Shown: one piece after another, positions 24,747 to 32,663 of the stretch
Position numbering within the stretch: position 1 is the first letter of the stretch
Layout: every line of letters begins with the position of its first letter
Assembly: GCF_900130065.1 (NCBI RefSeq)
Contig: NZ_FQXV01000018.1
Coordinates: 1 to 61,969, forward strand
Direction of reading: 5' to 3'
Length of the DNA stretch: 61,969 nt
Source of the DNA: Sporobacter termitidis DSM 10068
GTDB taxonomy: Bacteria; Bacillota; Clostridia; Oscillospirales; Oscillospiraceae
Notes under the pieces: model-generated
What the model was told of the DNA's origin: nothing
Databases searched by the model: none
What the model saw: the letters and a program-made list of their open reading frames with translations, nothing else
Made by a program: the position numbers and the translations under genes

Positions 24747-25159
24747 TTTCCAAAAACCTCCATTTTGTTGCATTTTATTGAAAATCCTTATAACAGCACA
24801 AAAGTGCCCCGCCAGAACAGCGAAACACCATATTAAATCTAAGTTTAACATATAAAAAATAATTGTCAACCTGTTCCAGCTGCCGCATTGAAGCCCGCAG
24901 TAAATCCCGCCGTGAGGCGGGATTTTTTGTATCACTGATGGCAGGACGGGTTCGGCCATCATATAATGGGTAGCCGGGGGCCGGGGGCGTTAATTCAGGC
25001 CGGCGGCAGGCGCCGGGTAAAGCTTTTCCAAAGAAAAATTTGGATATTTAAAATTTTTGCAAAAGAAGGCTTTTTTTTTGGAAAAATGTCGATTAAAATT
25101 AGTGGGAAAGAATAACGCCGCGACTTGCGTGAGCGGTTTACATAAAAGGGAAATATCTC
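24747..25159. other. Gene-poor intergenic region, 413 bp
   Basis: Between two divergent genes. AT-rich on both sides, with T-rich and A-rich tracts (25021-25110) that pair partly with one another (CTTTTCCAAAG with TTTGGAAAA). It holds an orphan plus-strand terminator at 24902 and the promoter regions of both flanking genes. No protein gene is supported. Confidence 0.5.
24902..24925 (+). terminator. Orphan terminator
   Basis: AAATCCCGCC, loop GTGA, GGCGGGATTT, then TTTTG: a textbook plus-strand terminator. No plus-strand gene ends nearby, because the adjacent gene is divergent. It may end an unannotated small RNA started between about 24750 and 24900. Confidence 0.8.
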
Positions 25160-27148
25160 ATGAGATACAATACAATTCAAAAGCGTTCTTATATGCCCGG
25201 ACTGGATGGGCTCCGGGCCTTGGCCGTGGTCGCGGTCATCGGATATCATTTGGGACTGCCGTTTTTGCCCGGCGGTTTTCTGGGCGTGACGCTGTTTTTC
25301 GCGCTGTCCGGTTATCTGATCACGGATATTTTGATGTCGGAATGGGCGCGGGAGTCAAAAATCAGCCTGAAAAACTTTTTTATCCGGCGCGGTAAAAGGC
25401 TCCTGCCGGCTGTTATTTTCCTTCTGCTGTGCGTTTCGGCGTACGTTTCGCTCTTTCGCCCCGATCTTTTATCGAACCTGAAATCCGCGTTTCTGCCGGC
25501 CTTGTTTTTTTTCAGCAACTGGTGGTATATATTCAACGGTACGCCGTATTTCGCCTCGTTTGCCACCCCCTCGCTGCTGACCCACTTCTGGTCTCTGGCC
25601 GTTGAGGCGCAGTTTTACCTTATCTGGCCGCTCCTGCTGATCGCCGGGCAGCGGTTCATCAAAAAGAAGTGGCTGATGATTGCGCTCACGGCGCTGGCCG
25701 CCGCCGCGTCGGCCGTTTTGATGGCGGTGCTGTTTCAGCCGGGGGTCGATCCCAGCAGGATTTATTACGGCACCGACACCCGCGTCTTCTCCCTGCTGCT
25801 GGGCGCCTGTCTGGCGCTGGCCTGCCCGAGCCGGAAAATCATGGAGGCCGGGCGAAGCAGGACCGCGCGCATTGTCCTCGACGTTGCGGGCTTTGCCGCC
25901 TTGCTGGGCATTTTGTTTGCCGTGATTTACTTCACGCAGTACGACGATATACTTTATCGCGGCGGGATGTTTCTGTTTTCTGTCGTTTCTCTGCTGCTGA
26001 TCGCCGCTGCCGCGACGCCGTCGACGATTATCGGCAAATTCTTCAGCATAAAGCCGCTAAGATTTATAGGGAACATATCCTACGGCATCTACTTGTGGCA
26101 ATTCCCCGTGATCGTGATTTCGAACACCGTTTTCGGGTCGGATAGGGTGAATGTGCCGCTGAGTATCTGCCAGGTTGCCGCGACGGTCTTGTTGGCGGCG
26201 TTCTCCTATTACGCCGTTGAGCGGCCGATCCGCAAAAACCGCATCGACGATTTGCTGAGGAATGATATTTACATGAAGATACTGCATGCGCGCTGGTGGA
26301 AAAAAACGGCGGGAGCGCTGGCGGTCGCCCTGGTGGTCGTCGCTGGCGTCGGCCTGCTCTATGCCCGCCCGGTGGACAACCGCGACGAGGAATTGAGCGC
26401 CCTGCCCTCGGAGCTCCACATGGACCCCTCGAACGATCCGGATACCGCGCCGCCGCCGGCAGACACCTCAACGGCGCCGCCGTCCGCCGAGGTGTCGCCG
26501 TCGGCTCCGGCGACCCCGGACGACAGCCCGGACATGAGCCCGACACCGCCGGGGGTCAAGCCGTCGGATAAGCCGTCGCCCCCGCCGTCTCCGGAAGGCA
26601 CGGACCCCGCGCAAAGCCCCAGCCCGCCGCCCGCCGCTTCCCCGACGGACAGCGCGCCCATCGTATCAAGCGACTTAAGCGTGACCTTGATCGGCGACTC
26701 CATCGGCATCGACGTGGCGCCGTACTTAAAAAAGTATTATCCCAATATGATTGCCGAGGCAAAGGTGGGCCGGCAGTTCTATGAGGCCAAAAAGGTGATC
26801 ACCGAATTAATCCAGAACGACCAGCTGGCCCCAACCGTCATCATCGAGCTGGGGTCCAACGGCACGGTGAAAGAATCCAGTCTGCGCGATATCATCGACC
26901 TGATCGGCAGCGACAGAAAGATCGTTTTTGTCAACACCCAGGTGCCGAAATCCTGGTGTACGGCCGTGAACAGCACGCTGTCCAAGGTTTCGGAGGAGTA
27001 CGCCAATACGGTCGTCGCGGACTGGTACGGCGCCAGCGTGAACAAAAGCGAGTATTTTTATAAGGACGACGTCCATCCGAATAAAGCCGGCTCCCTCGTC
27101 CTGGCAAAGGTGATTTCCGATGCCATCGAAAACCTCCATAATATGTAG
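25160..27148 (+). CDS. OatA-like acyltransferase-3 membrane protein with C-terminal SGNH domain
   Basis: 662 residues. Residues 1-390 are an acyltransferase-3 domain with about ten helices; GLDGLRALAVVAVIGYH carries the catalytic-type His, and later pieces are FFALSGYLIT, RRGKRLLPA and FWSLAVEAQFYLIWPL. An extracellular Pro/Ser-rich linker (about 415-505) leads to an SGNH hydrolase domain with LIGDSIGID (block I Ser), IELGSNGT (block III Asn) and DDVHPNKAG (block V Asp/His). OatA-type enzymes O-acetylate peptidoglycan; here another wall polymer is possible. AAAGGG precedes the ATG. It is a single-gene unit with its own terminator. Confidence 0.93.
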   Translation: MRYNTIQKRSYMPGLDGLRALAVVAVIGYHLGLPFLPGGFLGVTLFFALSGYLITDILMSEWARESKISLKNFFIRRGKRLLPAVIFLLLCVSAYVSLFRPDLLSNLKSAFLPALFFFSNWWYIFNGTPYFASFATPSLLTHFWSLAVEAQFYLIWPLLLIAGQRFIKKKWLMIALTALAAAASAVLMAVLFQPGVDPSRIYYGTDTRVFSLLLGACLALACPSRKIMEAGRSRTARIVLDVAGFAALLGILFAVIYFTQYDDILYRGGMFLFSVVSLLLIAAAATPSTIIGKFFSIKPLRFIGNISYGIYLWQFPVIVISNTVFGSDRVNVPLSICQVAATVLLAAFSYYAVERPIRKNRIDDLLRNDIYMKILHARWWKKTAGALAVALVVVAGVGLLYARPVDNRDEELSALPSELHMDPSNDPDTAPPPADTSTAPPSAEVSPSAPATPDDSPDMSPTPPGVKPSDKPSPPPSPEGTDPAQSPSPPPAASPTDSAPIVSSDLSVTLIGDSIGIDVAPYLKKYYPNMIAEAKVGRQFYEAKKVITELIQNDQLAPTVIIELGSNGTVKESSLRDIIDLIGSDRKIVFVNTQVPKSWCTAVNSTLSKVSEEYANTVVADWYGASVNKSEYFYKDDVHPNKAGSLVLAKVISDAIENLHNM

Positions 27149-27155
27149 TGAGCCT

Positions 27156-27186
27156 AAAGCCGCCTGTTTCAGAAACAGGCGGCTTT
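27156..27186 (+). terminator. Intrinsic terminator of the acyltransferase gene
   Basis: AAAGCCGCCTGTTTC, a one-base centre and its exact complement ending in TTT. It starts 8 bp after the stop codon. Confidence 0.85.
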
Positions 27187-27234
27187 ATCCGACAAGGGGC
27201 TGCACGCAGCGCGCTCAGCCGCGCGCTGCATGAG

Positions 27235-27275
27235 AAAAGTCACTCCGGAGGCGCATGTCCTCCTGCGTGACTTTT
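27235..27275 (-). terminator. Terminator of ligD
   Basis: AAAAGTCAC...CGGAGG and CCTCC...GTGACTTTT form a two-part stem around a short loop. On the minus strand it directly follows the ligD stop and ends in TTTTCTC. A further GC-rich palindrome (27207-27228) lies beyond. Confidence 0.75.
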
Positions 27276-29710
27276 TATTTCAGCCGCTGGACGGTCTGGA
27301 AAAAATTCTGCCACGGGTCGCTGCGCCCAATTCTTTTGAGCGCGTCTCCCATGGTGACGCCGTCGGGGGCCACCGTGTCGAGCTCTTCCCAGGCGATGGG
27401 CATGGAGACCTTGGCTCCTTTCCGCGCCCGGATGGCGTAGGGGGCGATGCTGGTGGCGCCGCGGCCGTTCCGGATCCAGTCGATAAAGATTCTGTTTTTC
27501 CGCTTGTCTTTTCTGACGTTGCTGGTGTAGCGGTCCGGCCACTGCTGTTCCATGGCCTCGGCGGTGTGCCGGGCAAAATCGTGAAACGCGTCCCACTGGA
27601 CGGATGGCTGGAAGGGGACGACCACATGATAGCCCTTGCCGCCGCTGGTCTTGAGATAGGAAGTCAGCGAAAGCTGGTCCAGCAGGCTCCTGAGGTCTCG
27701 CACGCCCTGGCGCACGCGGTCAAGCGCCATGCCCTCGTCCGGGTCCAGGTCAAACACCATGATGTCCGGCTTTTCCAGCATGTCTACGCGGCTGCCCCAA
27801 GTGTGGAATTCCAGCGTGCCCATCTGAGCCTCGAAAAGAAGTCCGGCGGCGTTCTCGATATAAAAGTACTCTTCCGTCTCCCCGCCGCTGGTGAGGATGG
27901 GAATGGTGACGATGCCCTTATTGTCGGGGCCGGGGTGCTTTTTGTAAAAGCAGGACTGGGATATGCCCTTGGGGCAGCGCACAATGCTGAGAATCCTTTG
28001 GCTCACATAGGGCAGCATGCGCGCCGCCACGGCGGCGTAGTACCGGACCACGTCCTCCTTTGTGACAACGGGGTCCTCAAACAGGACCTTGCCGGGGCTG
28101 GAGATTCTGACGCCGTCGATCGTGATGCTGTCGCCGCTTGCTTTCATTGATTTTTCCGCCTCCCTCGCGGGCGGCTGCGCCGCGTCGTCCGCGTCTTCCT
28201 TTTTTATATCCACGGGGTCCTTGTCCGCGCGCAGGCCCTTGAAGCTGGCCTGCCTTAACAGGTTGTCCTTGGTCCATTCGGCGAATTTTATTTCCGCCAC
28301 AAGCCGGGGCTCGAGCCAGGTGACCTTCTCGTTTTTTCTGGGCGCCGGCGCCTCTTTAAAGGGTGGCGTCTCCCTTTGGAGGCTTTGAAACTTTTCCTCG
28401 AGCTCCGTCATGCTGCGCCCGGTCAGGCCTGTTCCGGCCCGGCCGGCAAAAATGAACTCCGTCCCCTCATAGACGCCGAGGAGGAGCGCGCTGACGCCGC
28501 TTGTTTTTTTATCCGTCAGCGTATATCCGCCGATGACGAACTCCTGCCGCGTATCGCACTTGAGCTTGATCCAGTCGCCGTTTCTCGTCCCGCTGTAGAC
28601 GGAATCGGCCTTTTTGCCCACGATCCCCTCCAGCCCCGCCTGACAGGCGGCGCCAAAGCTCTCCTTGCCGCCGCCTCTGACGTGGGAGCTGTAATACAGG
28701 CTTTTCGGCGCGCCGGCCATCAGGGTCTCCAGCGTTTCCTTCCGCTCGGTCAGGGGGCGGCCTCGCAGGTCGGTCCCGTCCAGCGCCAAAAGGTCGAAGA
28801 CGATATAGGTGAGGTTTTTGCCCTGGGGATTTTTCATGTAGTTTTGTAGGGCCTGAAAATCCGTCCTGCCCGCCGCGTCGGTGATCGCCATTTCCCCGTC
28901 CAGCACCATGGCCCTGCCGCCGGCCCAGTCCGCCAGAGCATCGGCGGCGGGCTGGAACCGCCCCGTATCGTCGTTGCCGTTTCTGGTGACGAGGCGGACG
29001 CTGCCGCCTTCCAGATACGCCAGGATTCTGTAGCCGTCGTATTTCAGCTCATAGAGCCAGTCCTCGCCCTCGGGGGCCGTTTTAACGAGCTTTGCCAGCT
29101 GCACGCCGGTTTTGTCAAAGGGGTTTTTCGCGACCTTATCCGCCGCACCCGCCTCGATTTCCGCCATGGTGCGGCCGGTCCTGACGCTGGTGGCAAAGGC
29201 GGAAATCCCGTCGCCGGTCTGGGTGTACGCATCCTTTTCCTTGAGAAGAAGCCAGTTGCTTTTTGTCTCGCCCGGCTTCGCCTTCATGCGGACCAGGGCC
29301 CATTTCCCTTTGAGCCGCTTTCCGTACAGCACAAACTTCAGCGCGCCCGTGCGCAGCCCCTCGTCCATGTCCGTCTGGGACTCCCAGGTGCCCTCGTCCC
29401 AGAGCATCACCGCACCGCCGCCGTATTCGCCCTTGGGGATCGTCCCCTCAAAATTCCTGTACTCCAGGGGATGGTCCTCCACCTGAACGGCAAGGCGCTT
29501 GTCGCGGGTGTCGTAGGAGGGACCCTTGGGCACCGCCCAGCTTAAAAGAGCGCCGTTCCATTCCAGCCGGAAGTCGTAGTGATCCCGGCGGGCCATATGG
29601 TGCTGGACGACAAACCGCAGGCACTCTTCGGGCTGCTCGGCGTTGCCCTCCGGCTCCCCGGTTTTTTCAAAATTCCTTTTCCGGTTGTATTCTTCCAGTT
29701 TCGCAGGCAT
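27275..29710 (-). CDS. ligD: Multidomain ATP-dependent DNA ligase D (PE-LIG-POL)
   Basis: 811 residues. It repairs double-strand breaks by Ku-dependent end joining. Three domains follow one another: a 3'-phosphoesterase (about 20-160; HHMARRDHYDFRLE, first His at 38), an ATP-dependent ligase (about 195-490; ELKYDGYR with the adenylated Lys at 223, DGEM, GIVGKK), then a primase-polymerase (about 525-811; DLDPDEG with metal Asp 654 and 656). This phosphoesterase-ligase-polymerase order is that of Pseudomonas LigD; Bacillus LigD lacks the first domain. It is divergent from ku with 97 bp between the starts, so both are probably expressed together, perhaps in non-growing cells or spores. Confidence 0.97.
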   Translation of the reverse strand: MPAKLEEYNRKRNFEKTGEPEGNAEQPEECLRFVVQHHMARRDHYDFRLEWNGALLSWAVPKGPSYDTRDKRLAVQVEDHPLEYRNFEGTIPKGEYGGGAVMLWDEGTWESQTDMDEGLRTGALKFVLYGKRLKGKWALVRMKAKPGETKSNWLLLKEKDAYTQTGDGISAFATSVRTGRTMAEIEAGAADKVAKNPFDKTGVQLAKLVKTAPEGEDWLYELKYDGYRILAYLEGGSVRLVTRNGNDDTGRFQPAADALADWAGGRAMVLDGEMAITDAAGRTDFQALQNYMKNPQGKNLTYIVFDLLALDGTDLRGRPLTERKETLETLMAGAPKSLYYSSHVRGGGKESFGAACQAGLEGIVGKKADSVYSGTRNGDWIKLKCDTRQEFVIGGYTLTDKKTSGVSALLLGVYEGTEFIFAGRAGTGLTGRSMTELEEKFQSLQRETPPFKEAPAPRKNEKVTWLEPRLVAEIKFAEWTKDNLLRQASFKGLRADKDPVDIKKEDADDAAQPPAREAEKSMKASGDSITIDGVRISSPGKVLFEDPVVTKEDVVRYYAAVAARMLPYVSQRILSIVRCPKGISQSCFYKKHPGPDNKGIVTIPILTSGGETEEYFYIENAAGLLFEAQMGTLEFHTWGSRVDMLEKPDIMVFDLDPDEGMALDRVRQGVRDLRSLLDQLSLTSYLKTSGGKGYHVVVPFQPSVQWDAFHDFARHTAEAMEQQWPDRYTSNVRKDKRKNRIFIDWIRNGRGATSIAPYAIRARKGAKVSMPIAWEELDTVAPDGVTMGDALKRIGRSDPWQNFFQTVQRLK

Positions 29711-29807
29711 TGTCTCACGACCTTTTTGAGATACTCGGCAGCATCATTATTAATAAGCCCAATTTTTTGCGGATTATTAGGGCACAATATTACCGGAGGT
29801 GCGTTTT

Positions 29808-30629
29808 ATGCCGGTAGCACATCGAACAGTAATTTCCTTCGGACTTGTGGCGATCCCCGTCTCCTTGTACACGGCCACGCAGGACAATGATATTCATTTC
29901 AATCAGCTGCACAAGGACGACCAGGGCCGCGTGCGGTACAAAAAGACCTGCGCCCATTGCGGAAAAGAGCTCAAGAGCGAGGATATCATCAAGGGCTACG
30001 AGTACGACAAGGACCGCTATGTGGTCATAGCCGACGAGGAAATAGAGAAGATCAAAACCGAAAAGGACAAATCGATCCAGATCCTGCACTTTGCGCAGTT
30101 AAATCAGATATCGCCGGTCTATTATGACAAGACATACCAGGCCGTCCCGGATACGGGCGGGGAGCGGGCCTTTGAGCTTTTGCGCTCCGCGCTGATGAAG
30201 GAGCAGAAAATCGCCATCGGCAAGACCGTCATGGGCACCAAGGACACGCTGATGGCGATCATCCCCCGGGAAAACGGCGTGCTGATCTCGACCATGTTTT
30301 ATCAGGACGATATCAAGGAGCTGCAAAAGTCCTACCAGATACCGGAGCCGACGGAGCAGGAGCTGAAAATGGCCCAGGTGCTGATAGGCTCCATGGACAC
30401 GCCCTTTGACCCGGCCCAGTACAAGGACGAATACCAGGGCAAGCTCAAGGAGCTGGTGGAATCGAAGATATCCGGAAAAGAGATCGTTGCCGCCAAGCCT
30501 GAGCAGGCCGGCAACGTCATCAACCTGATGGATGCCCTGAAAGCCAGCATCGACAAGCAGAACGCGGGCAAGGAAACCCCCGAGGACAAGCCCCCTGCGA
30601 AACGGACAAGCAGAAAGAAAGGCGCGTAA
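29808..30629 (+). CDS. ku: Non-homologous end-joining protein Ku
   Basis: 273 residues with the bacterial Ku core: ISFGLVAIPVSLYTATQ at the start, HFNQLHKDDQGRVRYKKTCAHCGKEL, then IQILHFAQLNQISPVYYDKTY and a long helical region. The C-terminus ends in a lysine/arginine tail (KRTSRKKGA), which commonly binds DNA and recruits LigD. It forms a homodimeric ring on broken DNA ends. GGAGG is eight bases from ATG 29808, decisive against the in-frame GTG at 29799. It is divergent from ligD, its functional partner. Confidence 0.97.
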   Translation: MPVAHRTVISFGLVAIPVSLYTATQDNDIHFNQLHKDDQGRVRYKKTCAHCGKELKSEDIIKGYEYDKDRYVVIADEEIEKIKTEKDKSIQILHFAQLNQISPVYYDKTYQAVPDTGGERAFELLRSALMKEQKIAIGKTVMGTKDTLMAIIPRENGVLISTMFYQDDIKELQKSYQIPEPTEQELKMAQVLIGSMDTPFDPAQYKDEYQGKLKELVESKISGKEIVAAKPEQAGNVINLMDALKASIDKQNAGKETPEDKPPAKRTSRKKGA

Positions 30630-30643
30630 CAGCGCCTTTTTTT
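30618..30643 (+). terminator. Terminator of ku
   Basis: AAAGGCGC, loop GTAACA, GCGCCTTT and a run of T. The left arm overlaps the last codons of ku. Confidence 0.88.
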
Positions 30644-30648
30644 CTGCT

Positions 30649-30969
30649 TTATCCCAGATCTTGAATGTTCATTTTCTCAACCTGCGCTCTTTTCTTTCTT
30701 TGTTCTCTGCAGGCAAAATATATCGCCAGCAGGATCGCGGTGGGGATGTTCGAGAGAAGGAGCGTTGTAACGATCAATAACGCTGTTTCCCATGGGCTGC
30801 CCGTATACATAATATTTCCCACCACGATAAGCAGCGAAAAAGCAAAGATGATAAGCGGCATAATCAGGCCCAGCCATTTGCTTGCTTTTTTTGACAGGAA
30901 CAGCTGAAGCCATATGATGCCGGCCGTCACTGGAAGTCCAATGAATAATATAATGATAAGATTGCGCAT
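30649..30969 (-). CDS. Small membrane protein, unknown
   Basis: 106 residues with three predicted membrane helices (about 4-24, 34-54 and 64-88) and a basic cytoplasmic tail (CREQRKKRAQVEK). It starts one base after the stop of a DUF2089-like regulator gene, inside which its AAGGAAGG ribosome site lies, so the two are translationally linked. Such regulator-membrane protein pairs often act as a sensing unit. No family was recognised. Confidence 0.72.
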   Translation of the reverse strand: MRNLIIILFIGLPVTAGIIWLQLFLSKKASKWLGLIMPLIIFAFSLLIVVGNIMYTGSPWETALLIVTTLLLSNIPTAILLAIYFACREQRKKRAQVEKMNIQDLG

Positions 30970-30970
30970 T

Positions 30971-31270
30971 TTATTTGTCCTTCCTTGCCTTTTTATATTC
31001 GGATATCAATATTTTCGCCGTGTCAAAATCAAGCTTTTCATTGATTGCAAGGCGCTTGATCAGGGCGATGTACGGTTCGTTTGCGGCATCGTCGCCGATT
31101 TGGATTTTTTGTATCAGCTTATCGAGCCGCAGGCGCACCGTCGGGTAAGTAACGCCGTACTGATGGGCAATTTCCTTCAGTGAGCCCGACGCCGTAATAA
31201 ATTTTTTAATAAACGACATATCCTCGTCGTCGAGATTTGCCATCCATTCAGGAATTACGTCTACTGACAT
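30971..31270 (-). CDS. DUF2089-like HTH regulator
   Basis: 99 residues. The core MSFIKKFITASGSLKEIAHQYGVTYPTVRLRLDKLIQKI is the helix-turn-helix of DUF2089-type proteins, which are small regulators found beside membrane protein genes. GGAGG precedes ATG 31270. It is first in a two-gene unit with the membrane protein at 30649. The 210 bp upstream are AT-rich and contain only its promoter and that of the divergent gene. The target is unknown, probably its own operon. Confidence 0.8.
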   Translation of the reverse strand: MSVDVIPEWMANLDDEDMSFIKKFITASGSLKEIAHQYGVTYPTVRLRLDKLIQKIQIGDDAANEPYIALIKRLAINEKLDFDTAKILISEYKKARKDK

Positions 31271-31481
31271 GATCGGACCTCCGCTGCTTAATTATATTAA
31301 ATATAAAGTGCAATATTATTAAAGTCAATATTAAATATAATTATAATTTAAAATAATCTCTTTTCTGTAATAGCCCGGTGGTATAAAATGAAAAATTGCC
31401 CGGGGGTCTTGCGGAAACGCCGATTTTCTGGATAATATAAGTAGCCAATTACAAGAAATGCGTCATTAGGAGGACGAACTC

Positions 31482-31922
31482 ATGCTGAAGGAAAAACTGC
31501 TCGGTACGTGGAAGCTGGCCTCGTTTACGGGGACGGATGAGGACGGCGGGACCGTCCACATCATGGGAGAGGACGCGACCGGGTTCATCTGCTATTCGCA
31601 GGACGGGTGGGTGTCCGTCCAGATACTGCGAGCAAACAGGCCGCGCTACAGCGTCCCGGACACGGAGCTCGGCACCGACGAGCAGACACTGGCCGCCGCC
31701 CGAGGCATGTTCGCGTACGCCGGGCGCTTTACCGTCGACGAGGAAAATCAGATCGTCTATCACGCGCTTGAGTTCAGCCTTATCCCGAACTGGATCGGCA
31801 GCACCCAAAAGCGCTACGTCCGCTTCGAGGACGACGGGGCCCTCGTCCTGACCGCCGACCCCGTGCGCATCGGCAAGGACGGCAAGCGCCGCCACACCGC
31901 CCTGCGCTGGGTCAGAGGCTAA
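31482..31922 (+). CDS. Lipocalin-like domain protein
   Basis: 146 residues. The lipocalin_5-type signature is visible: LLGTWKLASFTGTDEDGGTVHIMGEDATGFICYSQDGWVSVQIL at the N-terminus and a repeated beta pattern through FTVDEENQIVYHALEFSLIPNWIGSTQKRYVRFEDDGALVLTADP. Such proteins form a small barrel, bind hydrophobic ligands and are often fused to, or found near, secondary-metabolism enzymes. No signal peptide, so cytoplasmic. GGAGG precedes the ATG. It converges on an isochorismatase-family gene across a bidirectional terminator. Confidence 0.82.
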   Translation: MLKEKLLGTWKLASFTGTDEDGGTVHIMGEDATGFICYSQDGWVSVQILRANRPRYSVPDTELGTDEQTLAAARGMFAYAGRFTVDEENQIVYHALEFSLIPNWIGSTQKRYVRFEDDGALVLTADPVRIGKDGKRRHTALRWVRG

Positions 31923-31930
31923 AGCAAATA

Positions 31931-31970
31931 TAACGAGAGCCGGTCATTTCATTCTGACCGGCTCTCGTTA
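31931..31970. terminator. Bidirectional terminator
   Basis: Perfect 16-bp stem TAACGAGAGCCGGTCA around an 8-nt loop, between two convergent genes. Confidence 0.9.
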
Positions 31971-31979
31971 CGGGAATAA

Positions 31980-32513
31980 TTAATCATTGATTTCGGAAAT
32001 CGTTTGCTCCATGGGAATGACCCGGGCATAGCGGTTGTTCCATATCCTATCCTCGTAGTATTCCGACAAAGCTTTTCCGCTGGCAAACGCGCTATCAAAC
32101 GTCGTCGCCGCGGCCCGCGGCACCGTTACATTGTATCCGTATTCAAAAGCCACCTTGCAGGAAGCGTCGATGCAATATTCCGTCTGCATGCCGCACAGGA
32201 TAATATTTTTCGCGGGGAGCGTTTTGAGATAGTCATGCAGCCCCGTATTGCGGAAAGCGCTGTTGTATTGCTTTTCAAAAATCTTTTCGCCGGGCATGGG
32301 CGCGAGCGCACTCCAGATTTCCCACCCTTTGCCGCCGTGCTCCAGCGCGTCGCCGGCGCCGCCGTCGTGCTGAACATGGATGACCGGAATCTTTTTTGCC
32401 CTGCAGGCCCCCAGTAAGTTCTTTATATTTTCAATAACGGCAGCTTCGTTATAGGGATGCTCCTCGATAAGAGCCGTTTGCATATCTATCACGATCAGCG
32501 CGTCATAGTTCAT
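31980..32513 (-). CDS. Isochorismatase-family cysteine hydrolase
   Basis: 177 residues with the nicotinamidase/isochorismatase fold. The catalytic triad is readable: Asp10 in IVIDMQ, Lys in FEKQYNSAF (about residue 86) and Cys in GMQTEYCIDAS (about 113), with the cis-peptide-type region before the Cys. It probably hydrolyses an amide or vinyl-ether substrate in the cytoplasm. Start ATG 32513; GAGGGGCA lies upstream. No neighbour gives a substrate. Nicotinamidase activity is less likely because the metal-binding His set of that group is not evident. Confidence 0.88.
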   Translation of the reverse strand: MNYDALIVIDMQTALIEEHPYNEAAVIENIKNLLGACRAKKIPVIHVQHDGGAGDALEHGGKGWEIWSALAPMPGEKIFEKQYNSAFRNTGLHDYLKTLPAKNIILCGMQTEYCIDASCKVAFEYGYNVTVPRAAATTFDSAFASGKALSEYYEDRIWNNRYARVIPMEQTISEIND

Positions 32514-32663
32514 TTTTGCCCCTCATTTCCATAGCACATGATAGATATATTTTACCACATAAATGCAAGTTTGCGGGCCATGGTGTTGACAACGGCGGAG
32601 TGTACATATTAGAATAATTTATAACAATTGGCATTGCCTGTATTTTGATAGGGGGTATTTTAC

